Shown: one piece after another, positions 16,497 to 24,595 of the stretch | Position numbering within the stretch: position 1 is the first letter of the stretch | Layout of the letters: the number at the start of each line of letters is the position of its first letter | Assembly (NCBI RefSeq): GCF_004346925.1 | Contig: NZ_CP031167.1 | Span: 124,001 to 188,000, forward strand | Reading direction: 5' to 3' | Source: Stenotrophomonas sp. ASS1 | GTDB lineage: Bacteria > Pseudomonadota > Gammaproteobacteria > Xanthomonadales > Xanthomonadaceae | DNA length: 64,000 bases | Position numbers and translations under genes: made by a program | Notes under the pieces: model-generated | What the model was told of the DNA's origin: nothing | What the model saw: the letters and a program-made list of their open reading frames with translations, nothing else | Database searches by the model: none

Positions 16497-16934
16497 GTGA
16501 ATTACGAAGAGTTGCTGGCCTTTGCAGGCCGAAACCCGATGCTGTCCGCGGCCCTGGTCGGCCTGACCGTGGCCATCATCGTCACCGAGATCCGCCGCCT
16601 GTTCCGGGGCTTCAAGGGCATCAAGCCCGCCGAACTGACCCAGCTGATCAACGCGGGTGGCACGGTGGTGGTCGACCTGTCGGCCAGCGGTGACTTCGAG
16701 AAGGGCCACATTGCCGGCAGCCGCAATGCCCAGGCCAGTGCCTTCGGCCCGGACAACAAGCTGGTGGCCAACGCCAAGCAGTCGCCGGTGGTGCTGGTGT
16801 GCCGCAGCGGCAACGCCTCGGAAACCGCCGCCAAGGCGCTGAAGAAGGCCGGCTTCGAAAAGGTCTACGTGCTCGACGGCGGCATTCCCGCCTGGCAGCA
16901 GGCCGAGCTGCCGCTGGTCAAGGGCCGCAACTGA
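16497..16934 (+). CDS. Membrane-anchored rhodanese-like sulfurtransferase (YibN-like)
   Basis: The 145-residue protein has one N-terminal transmembrane helix (MLSAALVGLTVAIIVTEI, residues about 15-32) and a cytoplasmic rhodanese domain with active-site loop VCRSGNAS, whose cysteine carries the persulfide. The pattern AELTQLINAGGTVVVDLSASGDFEKGHIAGSRNA is the usual entry to the domain. It corresponds to YibN, which is also found beside secB in E. coli. The start is the GTG at 16497; no upstream ATG is in frame. The secB start lies 100 nt downstream. Confidence 0.88.
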   Translation: MNYEELLAFAGRNPMLSAALVGLTVAIIVTEIRRLFRGFKGIKPAELTQLINAGGTVVVDLSASGDFEKGHIAGSRNAQASAFGPDNKLVANAKQSPVVLVCRSGNASETAAKALKKAGFEKVYVLDGGIPAWQQAELPLVKGRN

Positions 16935-17034
16935 TTGCCGCAGGTGGCGGATCCGGCCTTGTATGGGCCTGATCCCGCCCCCATCGCAGTAGTTCGACCA
17001 TCGTTTTCATTGCATTCACCTGGAGTTACTGGAA

Positions 17035-17553
17035 ATGTCCGAAGAGATCACCAACGGCGCCGCTGCGCCGGTCGATGCCGCCACCGGCCCTGCTTTCACC
17101 GTCGAGAAGATCTACGTCAAGGACGTCTCCTTCGAGTCGCCGAACGCTCCGACCATCTTCAATGACCAGGTGCAGCCGGAACTGCAGCTCAACCTGAACC
17201 AGCAGGTGCAGCGCCTGGGCGAGAACGCCTTCGAAGTCGTGCTGGCCGTGACCCTGACCTGCCAGGCCGGTGAGCGCACCGCCTACGTGGCCGAAGTGAA
17301 GCAGGCCGGCGTGTTCGGCCTGGTCGGCCTGGACCCGCAGTCGATCGACGTGCTGCTCGGCACCCAGTGCCCGAACATCCTGTTCCCGTACGTGCGCCAG
17401 CTGATCAGCGACCTGATCCAGGCCGGCGGCTTCCCGCCGTTCTTCCTGCAGCCGATCAACTTCGAAGGCCTGTACGCAGAAACCCTGCGCCAGCGCCAGG
17501 AGCAGGGCGACGCACCGTCGCTGGCTGACTCCGAGCCGGCTGGCAACGCCTGA
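17035..17553 (+). CDS. secB: Protein-export chaperone SecB
   Basis: SecB is the tetrameric chaperone that keeps precursor proteins unfolded and hands them to SecA. The 172-residue protein shows the family core [33 protein letters not shown] and the strongly conserved [36 protein letters not shown]. The acidic C-terminal tail is typical. GGAG lies about 10 nt ahead of the ATG. It is followed by gpsA after 20 nt, the same order as in E. coli. Confidence 0.97.
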   Translation: MSEEITNGAAAPVDAATGPAFTVEKIYVKDVSFESPNAPTIFNDQVQPELQLNLNQQVQRLGENAFEVVLAVTLTCQAGERTAYVAEVKQAGVFGLVGLDPQSIDVLLGTQCPNILFPYVRQLISDLIQAGGFPPFFLQPINFEGLYAETLRQRQEQGDAPSLADSEPAGNA

Positions 17554-17573
17554 TCCCTGCCGCGACGTCACGG

Positions 17574-18599
17574 ATGAGCACTACCGCTGACAAGATCGCC
17601 GTGCTTGGCGCCGGTTCCTGGGGAACCGCGCTGGCCAGCCTGCTCGCACGGCACGGTCACCCGACCGTGCTGTGGGGGCGCGACGCTGCCGTGGTCGAGG
17701 CCATCGACCAGCGCCACGAGAACCCGCGCTACCTGCCGGGCATCCCGCTGCCGGACAGCCTGCGTGCCACCACCGACCTGGCGTCGGCAGTGGAGGGCGC
17801 CGCCTGGATCCTGGTGGTCACCCCGTCGCATGCCTTCGGTGAAACCGTGCGTGCGCTGGCGCCGCTGCGTCCGGCCGGTGCCGGCGTGGCCTGGGCCACC
17901 AAGGGCTTCGAACCTGGTTCGGGCCGCTTCCTGCATGAAGTGGCGCGCGAAGTGCTGGGTGAGGACGTGCCGCTGGCCGTCGTCACCGGTCCGTCGTTCG
18001 CCAAGGAAGTGACCCAGGGCCTGCCGACCGCGATCACCGTGCACGGCGACGTGCCCGAGTTCGCGCAGACGGTGGCCGAGGCGATGCATGGCCCGGCGTT
18101 CCGCGCCTACACCGGCGACGACATGGTCGGTGCCGAGCTGGGCGGCGCGATGAAGAACGTGCTGGCCGTGGCTACCGGTGTGGCCGACGGCATGCAGCTG
18201 GGCCTCAACGCCCGTGCCGGCCTGATCACCCGTGGCCTCAACGAGATGCTGCGCCTGGCCGCGGCGATCGGCGCCAAGCCGGAAACGCTGATGGGCCTGG
18301 CGGGCCTGGGCGATCTGGTGCTGACCTGCACCGGCGACCTGTCGCGCAACCGCCGCCTGGGCCTGGCCCTGGGCCGTGGCCAGACGCTGCAGGATGCCGT
18401 GCGCGAAATCGGCCAGGTGGTCGAGTCGGTGCAGACCGCCGACGAAGTGATGCGACAGGCACGCCGTCATGGCATCGACCTGCCGATCTCGGACCGCGTG
18501 CGTGCCGTGCTGCACGGCGAGCAGACGCCTGAAGAAGGCCTGCGCGCGCTGCTGGCACGGGAACAGAAACCGGAGTATCCGGACACGCTGTTCAAGTGA
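17574..18599 (+). CDS. gpsA: Glycerol-3-phosphate dehydrogenase [NAD(P)+]
   Basis: GpsA reduces dihydroxyacetone phosphate to sn-glycerol-3-phosphate for phospholipid synthesis. The 341-residue enzyme has the N-terminal dinucleotide site [12 protein letters not shown], the substrate-binding [19 protein letters not shown] with the catalytic Lys, and [20 protein letters not shown]. Length and motifs match the family. The start lies 20 nt after the secB stop, so both are probably in one transcript, and a strong terminator begins 4 nt after the gpsA stop. Confidence 0.97.
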   Translation: MSTTADKIAVLGAGSWGTALASLLARHGHPTVLWGRDAAVVEAIDQRHENPRYLPGIPLPDSLRATTDLASAVEGAAWILVVTPSHAFGETVRALAPLRPAGAGVAWATKGFEPGSGRFLHEVAREVLGEDVPLAVVTGPSFAKEVTQGLPTAITVHGDVPEFAQTVAEAMHGPAFRAYTGDDMVGAELGGAMKNVLAVATGVADGMQLGLNARAGLITRGLNEMLRLAAAIGAKPETLMGLAGLGDLVLTCTGDLSRNRRLGLALGRGQTLQDAVREIGQVVESVQTADEVMRQARRHGIDLPISDRVRAVLHGEQTPEEGLRALLAREQKPEYPDTLFK

Positions 18600-18603
18600 A
18601 TCG

Positions 18604-18634
18604 AAAAACCCCGGCTACGTGCCGGGGTTTTTTT
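18604..18634 (+). terminator. Intrinsic terminator after gpsA
   Basis: AAAAACCCCGGC-TACGT-GCCGGGG then a seven-T tract. Confidence 0.9.
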
Positions 18635-18647
18635 ATGTGTGTGGCCC

Positions 18648-18738
18648 ATCCACGCATGGCGTGGATCTACTCCGGAATCCGCTTCTGGTAGCAGCCAACC
18701 TTGGTTGGCGCCCGGTAGCGCCGGGCCATGCCCGGCGG
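18648..18738. repeat. Three SMAG-type palindromes after gpsA
   Basis: One is in minus orientation at 18648-18670 (ATCCACGCATGGCGTGGATC then TAC), the others are direct at 18688-18711 (GTAGCAGCCAACCTTGG type) and 18715-18738 (GTAGCGCCGGGCCATGCCC type). The last ends 7 nt from the stop of the next, convergent gene. Confidence 0.8.
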
Positions 18739-18744
18739 AATCCA

Positions 18745-19221
18745 TCACCGCGCCCGCGGCGGTGCGTTGCCGTTGTCCATGTCCGAGAAGATCAACCACG
18801 GCCCGTCGCCCACGCGCTTCAGCGTCAGCGTGAACTTGCCGGTGTCCCCCACGTTGTTGCCGTAGGTGTAGGCACCGATGATGTAGCCGACGTTCCCCTC
18901 CACCGCGTACGCCAACGCACGCAGCCGCAATGGGCTGCCGCCCTGGCCGGCATACGCGGCTTCGATCGCGCTGCGCCCGCGCACCGGTAGCTGGTTGCTC
19001 TGCAGCACAAAACCATTCTCGGCGAACAGCGCAGCCAGCGCCCTGGCATCGCCCGTGCGCCACGCCTGCTCGTAGTCGCGCAGCACGCGGTCCAGCGGCG
19101 CGGGCAGGGCCGCATCAGGAAGAGGCTGTGCAGGTTTCGCGCCTTCAGCATCGTGGGCGATGGCCGGCGATGCCAGCAGCAGGGCACTGCAGAAGATCAC
19201 GGCGAGTCGTGTGCGGGCCAT
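18745..19221 (-). CDS. Secreted SnoaL/DUF4440-like protein
   Basis: The 158-residue product has a signal peptide (MARTRLAVIFCSALLLASPAIA). The mature part shows the NTF2-like cone fold seen in DUF4440/SnoaL-like proteins: VLRDYEQAWRTGDARALAAL, LFAENGFVLQSNQLPVRGRSAIEAAY and the ending VGDGPWLIFSDMDN. Such proteins bind small ligands or act as small isomerases, and many have no known role. The ATG at 19221 gives a good signal peptide; longer in-frame starts would cross into the divergent promoter of the lysozyme-inhibitor gene. Confidence 0.82.
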   Translation of the reverse strand: MARTRLAVIFCSALLLASPAIAHDAEGAKPAQPLPDAALPAPLDRVLRDYEQAWRTGDARALAALFAENGFVLQSNQLPVRGRSAIEAAYAGQGGSPLRLRALAYAVEGNVGYIIGAYTYGNNVGDTGKFTLTLKRVGDGPWLIFSDMDNGNAPPRAR

Positions 19222-19336
19222 GCGTCCGGCTCCAGGCGATGACGGGAACGTGCGAACGCATCCTAGCGCGCTGCTGGTTAGAATCACGCAGGCGCCCGCG
19301 CGGCGGCATGCACCGCAGATCAGACAAGGACAAGGA

Positions 19337-20002
19337 ATGAAGATTCGAATCACAGGGATGGCACTGACGGTCGCACTGCTGGCCGCCTGCGGACAGGCAC
19401 CAGCGCCGGATGCAGCACCGACCGCACCGGCACCAACCACCGAAGCACCTGCGGCCACGGCAACGGTGGTCGAGCAGGCGCCGTCCATCGAAGACGGCGT
19501 AGACCCTTCGGTGTGGGACAACGAAGGCGAACCGGAAGACCCGGGTGCTGGCGGAGAACTCACCTGTGCGGACAACCCGCTGGCGACGCATTTCTTCACC
19601 CTGGTGGGCGGTAACACCGTGGACGACTGCGGCCGCAAGGACCCGAAGGTGCTGGCCGCGTTCAACGCCCTGATGAAGAACACAGCCGCGGCCGAATCTG
19701 CTGACAAGGAGATTCCGTCGCTGCGCGAACGCCTGTTGAGCGGGCCCAGCGGGCCTGGCGAACTGATGGTGCTGCAGGGCGAGCCATGGTGGTTCTACAC
19801 CGCCTGCCAGGCCCACGACTGCCCCGGCACCGCATTGGCGATGCTGTACTCGCCCGATCAGTCGAAGATGGTCGGCCGCCTTACCGCGCGCTGCAGAATC
19901 TGGTGGCTGGGTGAACCCAGCGACGAGCAGCGCGCGCTGATCGAGCGCGAGCAGCCGGTGGACAAAGCGATGCTGAAGGAAGAAGGCGAGTCCTGCGAGT
20001 AA
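19337..20002 (+). CDS. Lipoprotein with Ivy-type (vertebrate lysozyme inhibitor) domain
   Basis: The 221-residue lipoprotein has lipobox LAAC (Cys18) and a low-complexity Ala/Pro/Thr linker (about 20-50). The domain from about residue 75 resembles Ivy (PF08816): FFTLVGGNTVDDC, a central SLRERLLSGPSGPGELMVL and, most telling, YTACQAHDCPGTALAMLYSP, the Cys-x-x-His-Asp-Cys loop that plugs the lysozyme active site in Ivy proteins. The likely role is protection of peptidoglycan from host or competitor lysozymes in the periplasm. SD-like AAGGA precedes the ATG. A TAGAAT 54 nt upstream may be the -10. Most other parts of the sequence are too divergent to place by eye. Confidence 0.75.
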   Translation: MKIRITGMALTVALLAACGQAPAPDAAPTAPAPTTEAPAATATVVEQAPSIEDGVDPSVWDNEGEPEDPGAGGELTCADNPLATHFFTLVGGNTVDDCGRKDPKVLAAFNALMKNTAAAESADKEIPSLRERLLSGPSGPGELMVLQGEPWWFYTACQAHDCPGTALAMLYSPDQSKMVGRLTARCRIWWLGEPSDEQRALIEREQPVDKAMLKEEGESCE

Positions 20003-20012
20003 TCGGTGGTGA

Positions 20013-20032
20013 CGCCGGATGATGTTCCGGCG
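20013..20032. terminator. Bidirectional hairpin between convergent genes
   Basis: CGCCGGA-TGATGT-TCCGGCG sits between the lysozyme-inhibitor gene and hipA. There is no clear T-tract, so the terminator role is tentative. Confidence 0.45.
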
Positions 20033-20038
20033 GCCGCA

Positions 20039-21421
20039 TCATGCCGGTGAAAGCTGCCTCACCATGTCGGCGATGATCACGTGGACCAGTGTTCTCAGGA
20101 AATGCACTTCGCCTTCCAGGGTTGGGCCGATGTCGAAACGGGTCAACCATTGCTGGTTTTCCTGCAGCACCAGCGCGTAAAGCGCCTGGGCTTCGCTCGT
20201 GATGCGGTCGATCTGATGGCGCAGCTGCCGGGTGGCAGCCGGCCTTCCCAGGCCCAGCGCTTCACCGGCAGAAACCAGATGCTCGAAACGAAGGTCGTGG
20301 AAGCGCGCGACACCGAGAATGGGCCACGACAGTTCCGAGCGTTCTGGCCAACGTGCGCCCTCGTCGGCATACGCGCGGGTCTCGTAACATGCGGTGGACA
20401 GCAGGTCGTAGTGGGGGGCCAGTTCGATGCCCCTGCTGTCGACCAGGAAGCTCAGGTTCTTCAGGTGCGCATCGTTGTTGCCGGTGAGTGCATTGAAGAT
20501 CAACCAGTCGAACAGGCGGACGCGCGTCTTGAGCTTGCTTCTGCATTGCTCGACGATGACCTTCAGGGTGTCGATGCTGCCGAGCGTGTACTTGAACTGC
20601 CGGTCGAGGTTGAGCAGCTGGCAGGCGTCGATGGCATGACGGCGATGGATGGCATCGGCGGTGATTTCGCGATCAAAGCGCTCGATGATGAAGACCGGCT
20701 CCGGTACGTAGCGGCGCTCGATCTTCGGCACCTGCAGCCCCATGCGCTGTGCAAGGCGCATCACGAACCACTCGTTGGCCACGCTGTGGGGATAACTGCT
20801 GCTGGTGCTGTCAGGCTTGAGGATGTGGGTCGAGGGCTCGGCGCCCAGAGGTTGGTAGAGTTCTCCCCCTGTCTCGATGATTGCCAGCTTGTGCTGGGCA
20901 CCTGCCAGTGACATGCGCTTGGCGGCACCCGCCGCAAGCGACGTGCGTGGCAGGCCTTGGATACGCGTGGAGAGTTCCGCATCGGGCAGTGGTTTTCTGC
21001 CGCCGGGTGGCAGGCGCTGGCCTGGAGGCAGCAGCGTCAACGAGCCTGCCGATTCCGCGCCATAGGCGGCCAGCAATGCGAACGCGTCCGCGCCATCCAC
21101 CCTGGCATCGGTTGCCATCAGCGTGCGTTGCTGCTCTTCCGGCAGCAGATTGTCGAAGTACCACTGCACGGGGCGTTGGCTGGAGCCATCGAGGATGGCG
21201 GTGTCTTGCAGTGGCAACGCAGGCGCCAGTGGAAACCGATGTGCGCTGCCGAGCCACTCCGGCGCATAGGTGAAGCGCCACAGGTTTGCTGCTTCGGTCA
21301 GGCGGCCCACCGGCGCTTCGTCGATGCTGACCTGCAGTTCGCGTGGTGGAAGCGGATAGTGCAGTCCAGACAGGACGGTCGTTGTAATGACGTCCTTGAG
21401 ATCGATACGGGGGGCGCTCAT
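20039..21421 (-). CDS. hipA: HipA-family serine/threonine kinase toxin
   Basis: HipA toxins phosphorylate targets such as glutamyl-tRNA synthetase and slow growth, giving persistence. The 460-residue protein has the N-terminal coupled domain (ELQVSIDEAPVGRL, LLPEEQQRTLMA), the Gly-rich loop MSLAGAQHKLAI with Ser171 at the autophosphorylation position of E. coli HipA, the catalytic loop GNNDAHLKNLS (Asp317) and the metal-binding YDLLST (Asp339). All kinase residues appear intact. It overlaps the antitoxin gene by 4 nt (ATGA). Variant residues in the catalytic loop (NDAHLKN against TDGHAKN in E. coli) suggest a branch other than classical HipA. Confidence 0.92.
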   Translation of the reverse strand: MSAPRIDLKDVITTTVLSGLHYPLPPRELQVSIDEAPVGRLTEAANLWRFTYAPEWLGSAHRFPLAPALPLQDTAILDGSSQRPVQWYFDNLLPEEQQRTLMATDARVDGADAFALLAAYGAESAGSLTLLPPGQRLPPGGRKPLPDAELSTRIQGLPRTSLAAGAAKRMSLAGAQHKLAIIETGGELYQPLGAEPSTHILKPDSTSSSYPHSVANEWFVMRLAQRMGLQVPKIERRYVPEPVFIIERFDREITADAIHRRHAIDACQLLNLDRQFKYTLGSIDTLKVIVEQCRSKLKTRVRLFDWLIFNALTGNNDAHLKNLSFLVDSRGIELAPHYDLLSTACYETRAYADEGARWPERSELSWPILGVARFHDLRFEHLVSAGEALGLGRPAATRQLRHQIDRITSEAQALYALVLQENQQWLTRFDIGPTLEGEVHFLRTLVHVIIADMVRQLSPA

Positions 21422-21681
21422 GGCACCTTCCAGTTGGCACGTTTGGCCAGCAGGGCCATCGCTTCGTCCGGCACGTCGATTTCGACATGCAGCCCCAGCT
21501 CGTCAAGCACGGTGAACAACTTGCCCCATTGCACCGTGGTACCGCCGCGTTCGACCTTGGCCAGGAAATTCTCGCTGACCCCGATGCCTTCGGCGGTTGC
21601 ATCCTGGCGCAGTCCCTGATGCTTGCGGGCGGCTCTCACCAGTGGTCCCAAGGCCTCAGCCTTCTCAAGCCTGATCTTCAA
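21418..21681 (-). CDS. hipB: HipB-family antitoxin, HTH repressor
   Basis: The 87-residue protein has an Xre-type helix-turn-helix (GLRQDATAEGIGVSENFLAKVERGGTTV, residues about 23-50) and a C-terminal strand (LHVEIDVP) of the kind that forms the HipB dimer. It should repress its own operon and neutralise HipA. The stop overlaps the hipA start by 4 nt. Upstream lies an array of four regularly spaced AATCCT-N10-AGGATT sites, the probable binding sites. Confidence 0.9.
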   Translation of the reverse strand: MKIRLEKAEALGPLVRAARKHQGLRQDATAEGIGVSENFLAKVERGGTTVQWGKLFTVLDELGLHVEIDVPDEAMALLAKRANWKVP

Positions 21682-21737
21682 TGGGAACTCCCCCAGCAGA
21701 GCCTGACGCTCTGGATTCGACCCATCGTCTATACCAT

Positions 21738-21913
21738 AGAATCCTCACTGCAGTGAGGATTCTTCGCGCAAAACCCAGGATTCCTTAGAATCCTTTCGAT
21801 CTTGAGGATTTTTTCGCAAAAGAGCTGGATGCAAGAAAATCCTCATTGAAATAAGGATTTGTCTGCAAAGGCGTCCAGCCTGCAAAAAATCCTCATGAAC
21901 TCAAGGATTTTTT
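21738..21913 (-). promoter_or_regulatory. hipBA operator array: four phased AATCCT-N10-AGGATT sites
   Basis: Sites begin at 21740, 21789, 21838 and 21888, giving spacings of 49, 49 and 50 bp. The first is the centre of a perfect 26-bp palindrome at 21738-21763 (arm AGAATCCTCACTG). An extra half-site AGGATTC lies at 21777. GCAAA and CTGGA words recur between sites, so the array looks like a degenerate 49-bp tandem repeat. TATAGA at 21733-21728 may be the -10, adjoining site 1. Confidence 0.75.
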
Positions 21914-22110
21914 GACGCCGTGAGAGCGCGATGCCTCATCCGGTCCATATGGGCAGCGCCACGAGGGTGGGACGTCCGCGATGAGTGGGGTCCAGGTGGG
22001 GCCTGCCAGGAGCGTGCCCGGGAACCTCTGCCTGCAGCGCAGGCTCGCATCGTCAACAGGCCTGGCCGCACCCCGGCCATAACCAGCCATGGCCGCAGGC
22101 AAAGCGTCTG

Positions 22111-22848
22111 TTACTTGCTCGCGCGCCGCGCGCCCTTCTCGTCTTCGTCCTTTGCATCGCCCCGGCTCTGCGCGAACTCCGGGAACGTCTTCGCGATCGA
22201 ATCCTTGTCCGGAAGGATGTAGAACACGCCGCCCTTCTCGAACGTGGATTGCACGATCTGCTCGTAGAACGCAGGCGTGACGTTGATGCAGCCGTGCGTA
22301 ACGCGGTTGTCGTCCGGCGAAGGTGATGCCAGCCGTTCGGCGCGCTTCTCTTTCGGAGTGCCTGGCGGCAGCGGGTGCATCGAAACGGCGGAATCGTAGT
22401 CCACCCACAGCACGCGACCGGCATCGTCGGAGGGGCCATAGCCACCAATGAAACGGCCCGCCGGGGTAGTGCGGTCATGGCCTGGAATCGCACTCAGCGC
22501 GAGCTTGGCAACGCCGGGTGCGGAGTGATCGCCGATGGCCGAACCGAACAGCGCCGGTGCGGCACCGCGCAGCTTGCCGTCTCCACCGAAGACCAGTACC
22601 TGCGCAGCCGCCTTGTCCATGATCGCGAACGGATAACCCTGGTTGTCCTTGCTGGCGACTACCCAGCCGGCCAGTTCGATCACCGTCTCGGACACGCTCT
22701 GGTCAGCGGGCAGTTCATCGACTGCGGCGACCGGGGGTGCAGGTGCGTCCTTGTCCCTGGCGTTGGCTACGCCGCTGCACGCAACGGCCAGTGCCATGGC
22801 CAGTGCGGCATGGAGGGCGCGGCGCGCAGGGGAGGAGGAGGTACGAAT
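22111..22848 (-). CDS. L,D-transpeptidase (YkuD domain)
   Basis: YkuD enzymes make 3-3 peptidoglycan crosslinks or attach proteins to peptidoglycan. The catalytic motif DDNRVTHGCINVTPAFYEQI with His and Cys is clear, as are AVSMHPLPPGTPKEKR and YGPSDDAGRVLWVDYDSAV. The C-terminus is a charged tail. The start is unusual: ATG 22797 leaves a poor signal peptide without a basic n-region, whereas an in-frame ATT at 22848 preceded by AAGGAG at 8 nt adds RTSSSPARRALHAALAMALA and makes a good one. I annotate the ATT start; 22797 is the conservative choice. The neighbour upstream is an Lpp-like lipoprotein. Confidence 0.8.
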   Translation of the reverse strand: MRTSSSPARRALHAALAMALAVACSGVANARDKDAPAPPVAAVDELPADQSVSETVIELAGWVVASKDNQGYPFAIMDKAAAQVLVFGGDGKLRGAAPALFGSAIGDHSAPGVAKLALSAIPGHDRTTPAGRFIGGYGPSDDAGRVLWVDYDSAVSMHPLPPGTPKEKRAERLASPSPDDNRVTHGCINVTPAFYEQIVQSTFEKGGVFYILPDKDSIAKTFPEFAQSRGDAKDEDEKGARRASK

Positions 22849-22953
22849 GGGACGGCTCCTTGCAGTGCAATCTTGGTGGAAGGATGCCAGTGGCCGGCGA
22901 AGGCCACTGGTTCCCGATACAGAGGTGGATCAGTTCAAACGGTGAGGGAGCGA

Positions 22954-23226
22954 TCAGCCGCGCGGCTTGCGGCCCGCTGGTGCCCTTTCAAGCTGCTGCA
23001 CGCGACCTTCGATCTGGTCCAGACGCTGGTTGGCCTGCTGCGCCGACTGGTTGGCGGACTCGGCACTCTGGGCGGCGCCCTGCACCTTTACATCGAGCTG
23101 ATCGAGACGCGAGTTGATCGTTGCAAACTCGTTCTTGTAAGAGGCGCAAGCGCCAAGGCTCACGGTGGCGATGAGCGCCACGCTGAGTGCACGGGCCATC
23201 TTCATGTGTTGCGAGGTCAGTTTCAT
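22954..23226 (-). CDS. Lpp-like coiled-coil lipoprotein
   Basis: This 90-residue lipoprotein has a signal with lipobox LGAC (Cys27). The mature part is one heptad-repeat helix (INSRLDQLDVKVQGAAQSAE and so on), like Braun lipoprotein or OprI. Unlike Lpp it ends in a basic tail, RAPAGRKPRG, not in the terminal Lys used for crosslinking, although a Lys lies close to the end. AAGGAGGGAG precedes the ATG at 23226, which sets the start. Position next to an L,D-transpeptidase is suggestive, because such enzymes attach Lpp to peptidoglycan. Confidence 0.82.
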   Translation of the reverse strand: MKLTSQHMKMARALSVALIATVSLGACASYKNEFATINSRLDQLDVKVQGAAQSAESANQSAQQANQRLDQIEGRVQQLERAPAGRKPRG

Positions 23227-23438
23227 TCCACTCCCTCCTTCGTCTGGGGAAGCTGGAATATAGCGGCGTTTGTTCCCGGCGCTACCAAGCGCTTTCAGCT
23301 GGAATTTGAGTACGTGGATGGGCTGTGAAGGCCTGTAAATCAACGAACCTTAACAAGCGGGATCAAGCGAGCTGATCTGCACCGGCGTATCGCCTTGTGC
23401 CTGTTCAATATCACCCATTCACCTGCATGAAGCCGGCA

Positions 23439-24434
23439 TCACGGCATGTGCGTCTGTGTGCTTTCGCCTGCTCCGCACGCAGGCTGCCATCCACTTGCTT
23501 CCAGCAGCGCTGCAGCGTTTCCAGGCTGGACATCCAGCAGTTCGGCGATGGCGTTGGGCGTGTCGGGCGCGCGCGCAACATAGGCGTGGGCAATGCGGTA
23601 GCCGATCCAGTAGCCGAGATCTCCGCGGCGCGTATCGTCGCCGGGGCCGTTGTACAGCCACCTCGAAAGATCGGTACCCATGCTGTCCTGCAGGAACGCG
23701 CGCTCCAGCGCACACTCGCGACCCTGCGCCCAACGCTGCAGATGCGCGTTGGCCGGTTGCCCGGAGATCCGTTCGGCCACGTATTCGGCGCCGCCTTCCA
23801 GCAGCGTCTGATAGAGCAGGGTGGGCTGCTCGACATCAACGCGCGCGCCGGGCTGTTGCACGTGCACGTACTCATGGGCGATCAGGTGCACGAAGCGGTC
23901 GCTTGCATCGGCCTGCATCCAGTCCGCATTGCACAGCGCTTCCAGTCCAATGATCACACCTGCTTCGGTGGTAACGCCACCACTGTTGCCGCGGCCCACC
24001 AGTACGGTGACCGGAGGAAAGCGCGCAGATGGCAACAGGGCGCCGAGCTGATCGACGGCAGCGGCGACGCGCGTGCGGATCGATGGCAATGCGGCCGCGC
24101 AGGTTCTCGCTTTCGCAAACAATGCCGACTTGTCCTGGATGGCCCTGGCCAGCCGCTCCATCGAGCCGATACGGCTGTCGGTGAAGCTGCGCAGGGCATC
24201 CGTACCCGCATCCAGATAGCCGTGCTGCAGATCATCGGCGCTTGGGCGCCCATGGTTGGCGTCCAGCACCTTGAAGAAGCGCGTGACATCGTCTGTCTGT
24301 ACGACGATGTGCCCGGCAGGACCGACACGCTCAGCCGCCTGTGCCTGCAGCAGCGCGATCGGCGAGGCGATCAGGATCAGTGCCCGCATCAAGCATCGAG
24401 CGTGATGCGCGTAAGAAGCCGACAGCAATGCCAT
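23439..24434 (-). CDS. Secreted zinc metallopeptidase-like protein (DUF2268-like HExxH)
   Basis: The 331-residue protein has an N-terminal hydrophobic signal segment (ALILIASPIALLQAQA). Its core has FVHLIAHEYVHVQQP, an HExxH zinc motif, followed after about 25 residues by LLEGGAEYVAE, the Glu third ligand, as in gluzincin-type and DUF2268 proteins. It would act in the periplasm or outside the cell on an unknown substrate. ATG 24434 is favoured because AGGGAA lies 7 nt upstream; ATG 24389 is an alternative giving a tighter signal peptide. The gene stands alone, divergent from ax21. Confidence 0.75.
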   Translation of the reverse strand: MALLSASYAHHARCLMRALILIASPIALLQAQAAERVGPAGHIVVQTDDVTRFFKVLDANHGRPSADDLQHGYLDAGTDALRSFTDSRIGSMERLARAIQDKSALFAKARTCAAALPSIRTRVAAAVDQLGALLPSARFPPVTVLVGRGNSGGVTTEAGVIIGLEALCNADWMQADASDRFVHLIAHEYVHVQQPGARVDVEQPTLLYQTLLEGGAEYVAERISGQPANAHLQRWAQGRECALERAFLQDSMGTDLSRWLYNGPGDDTRRGDLGYWIGYRIAHAYVARAPDTPNAIAELLDVQPGNAAALLEASGWQPACGAGESTQTHMP

Positions 24435-24523
24435 GCGGAGTTCCCTGAACGCCAGCCTTATTTATACACCAGTCAGTTCAATATTCAGGGTTGATTAGAC
24501 CCCCTAACGGATAATTCACACCT

Positions 24524-24566
24524 GTCGACCGCCTCCTCTCTCTCCCCCTCCCGGGAGGCGGTCGAC
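24524..24566 (+). other. Leader hairpin of ax21 with CT-rich loop
   Basis: Arms GTCGACCGCCTCC and GGAGGCGGTCGAC (13 bp) enclose a 17-nt loop TCTCTCTCCCCCTCCCG. It ends 29 nt before the ax21 ATG, so it lies in the probable 5' untranslated region and could affect mRNA stability or translation. Confidence 0.6.
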
Positions 24567-24595
24567 GAAACCAAAATAATTAAAGGTGTGTCCCG

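Noticed and set aside
21682..22110. Possible small RNA gene in the hipB upstream gap
   Set aside because: The repeated hexamers are explained as operator sites, and no terminator-like stem with a T-run was found in the gap.
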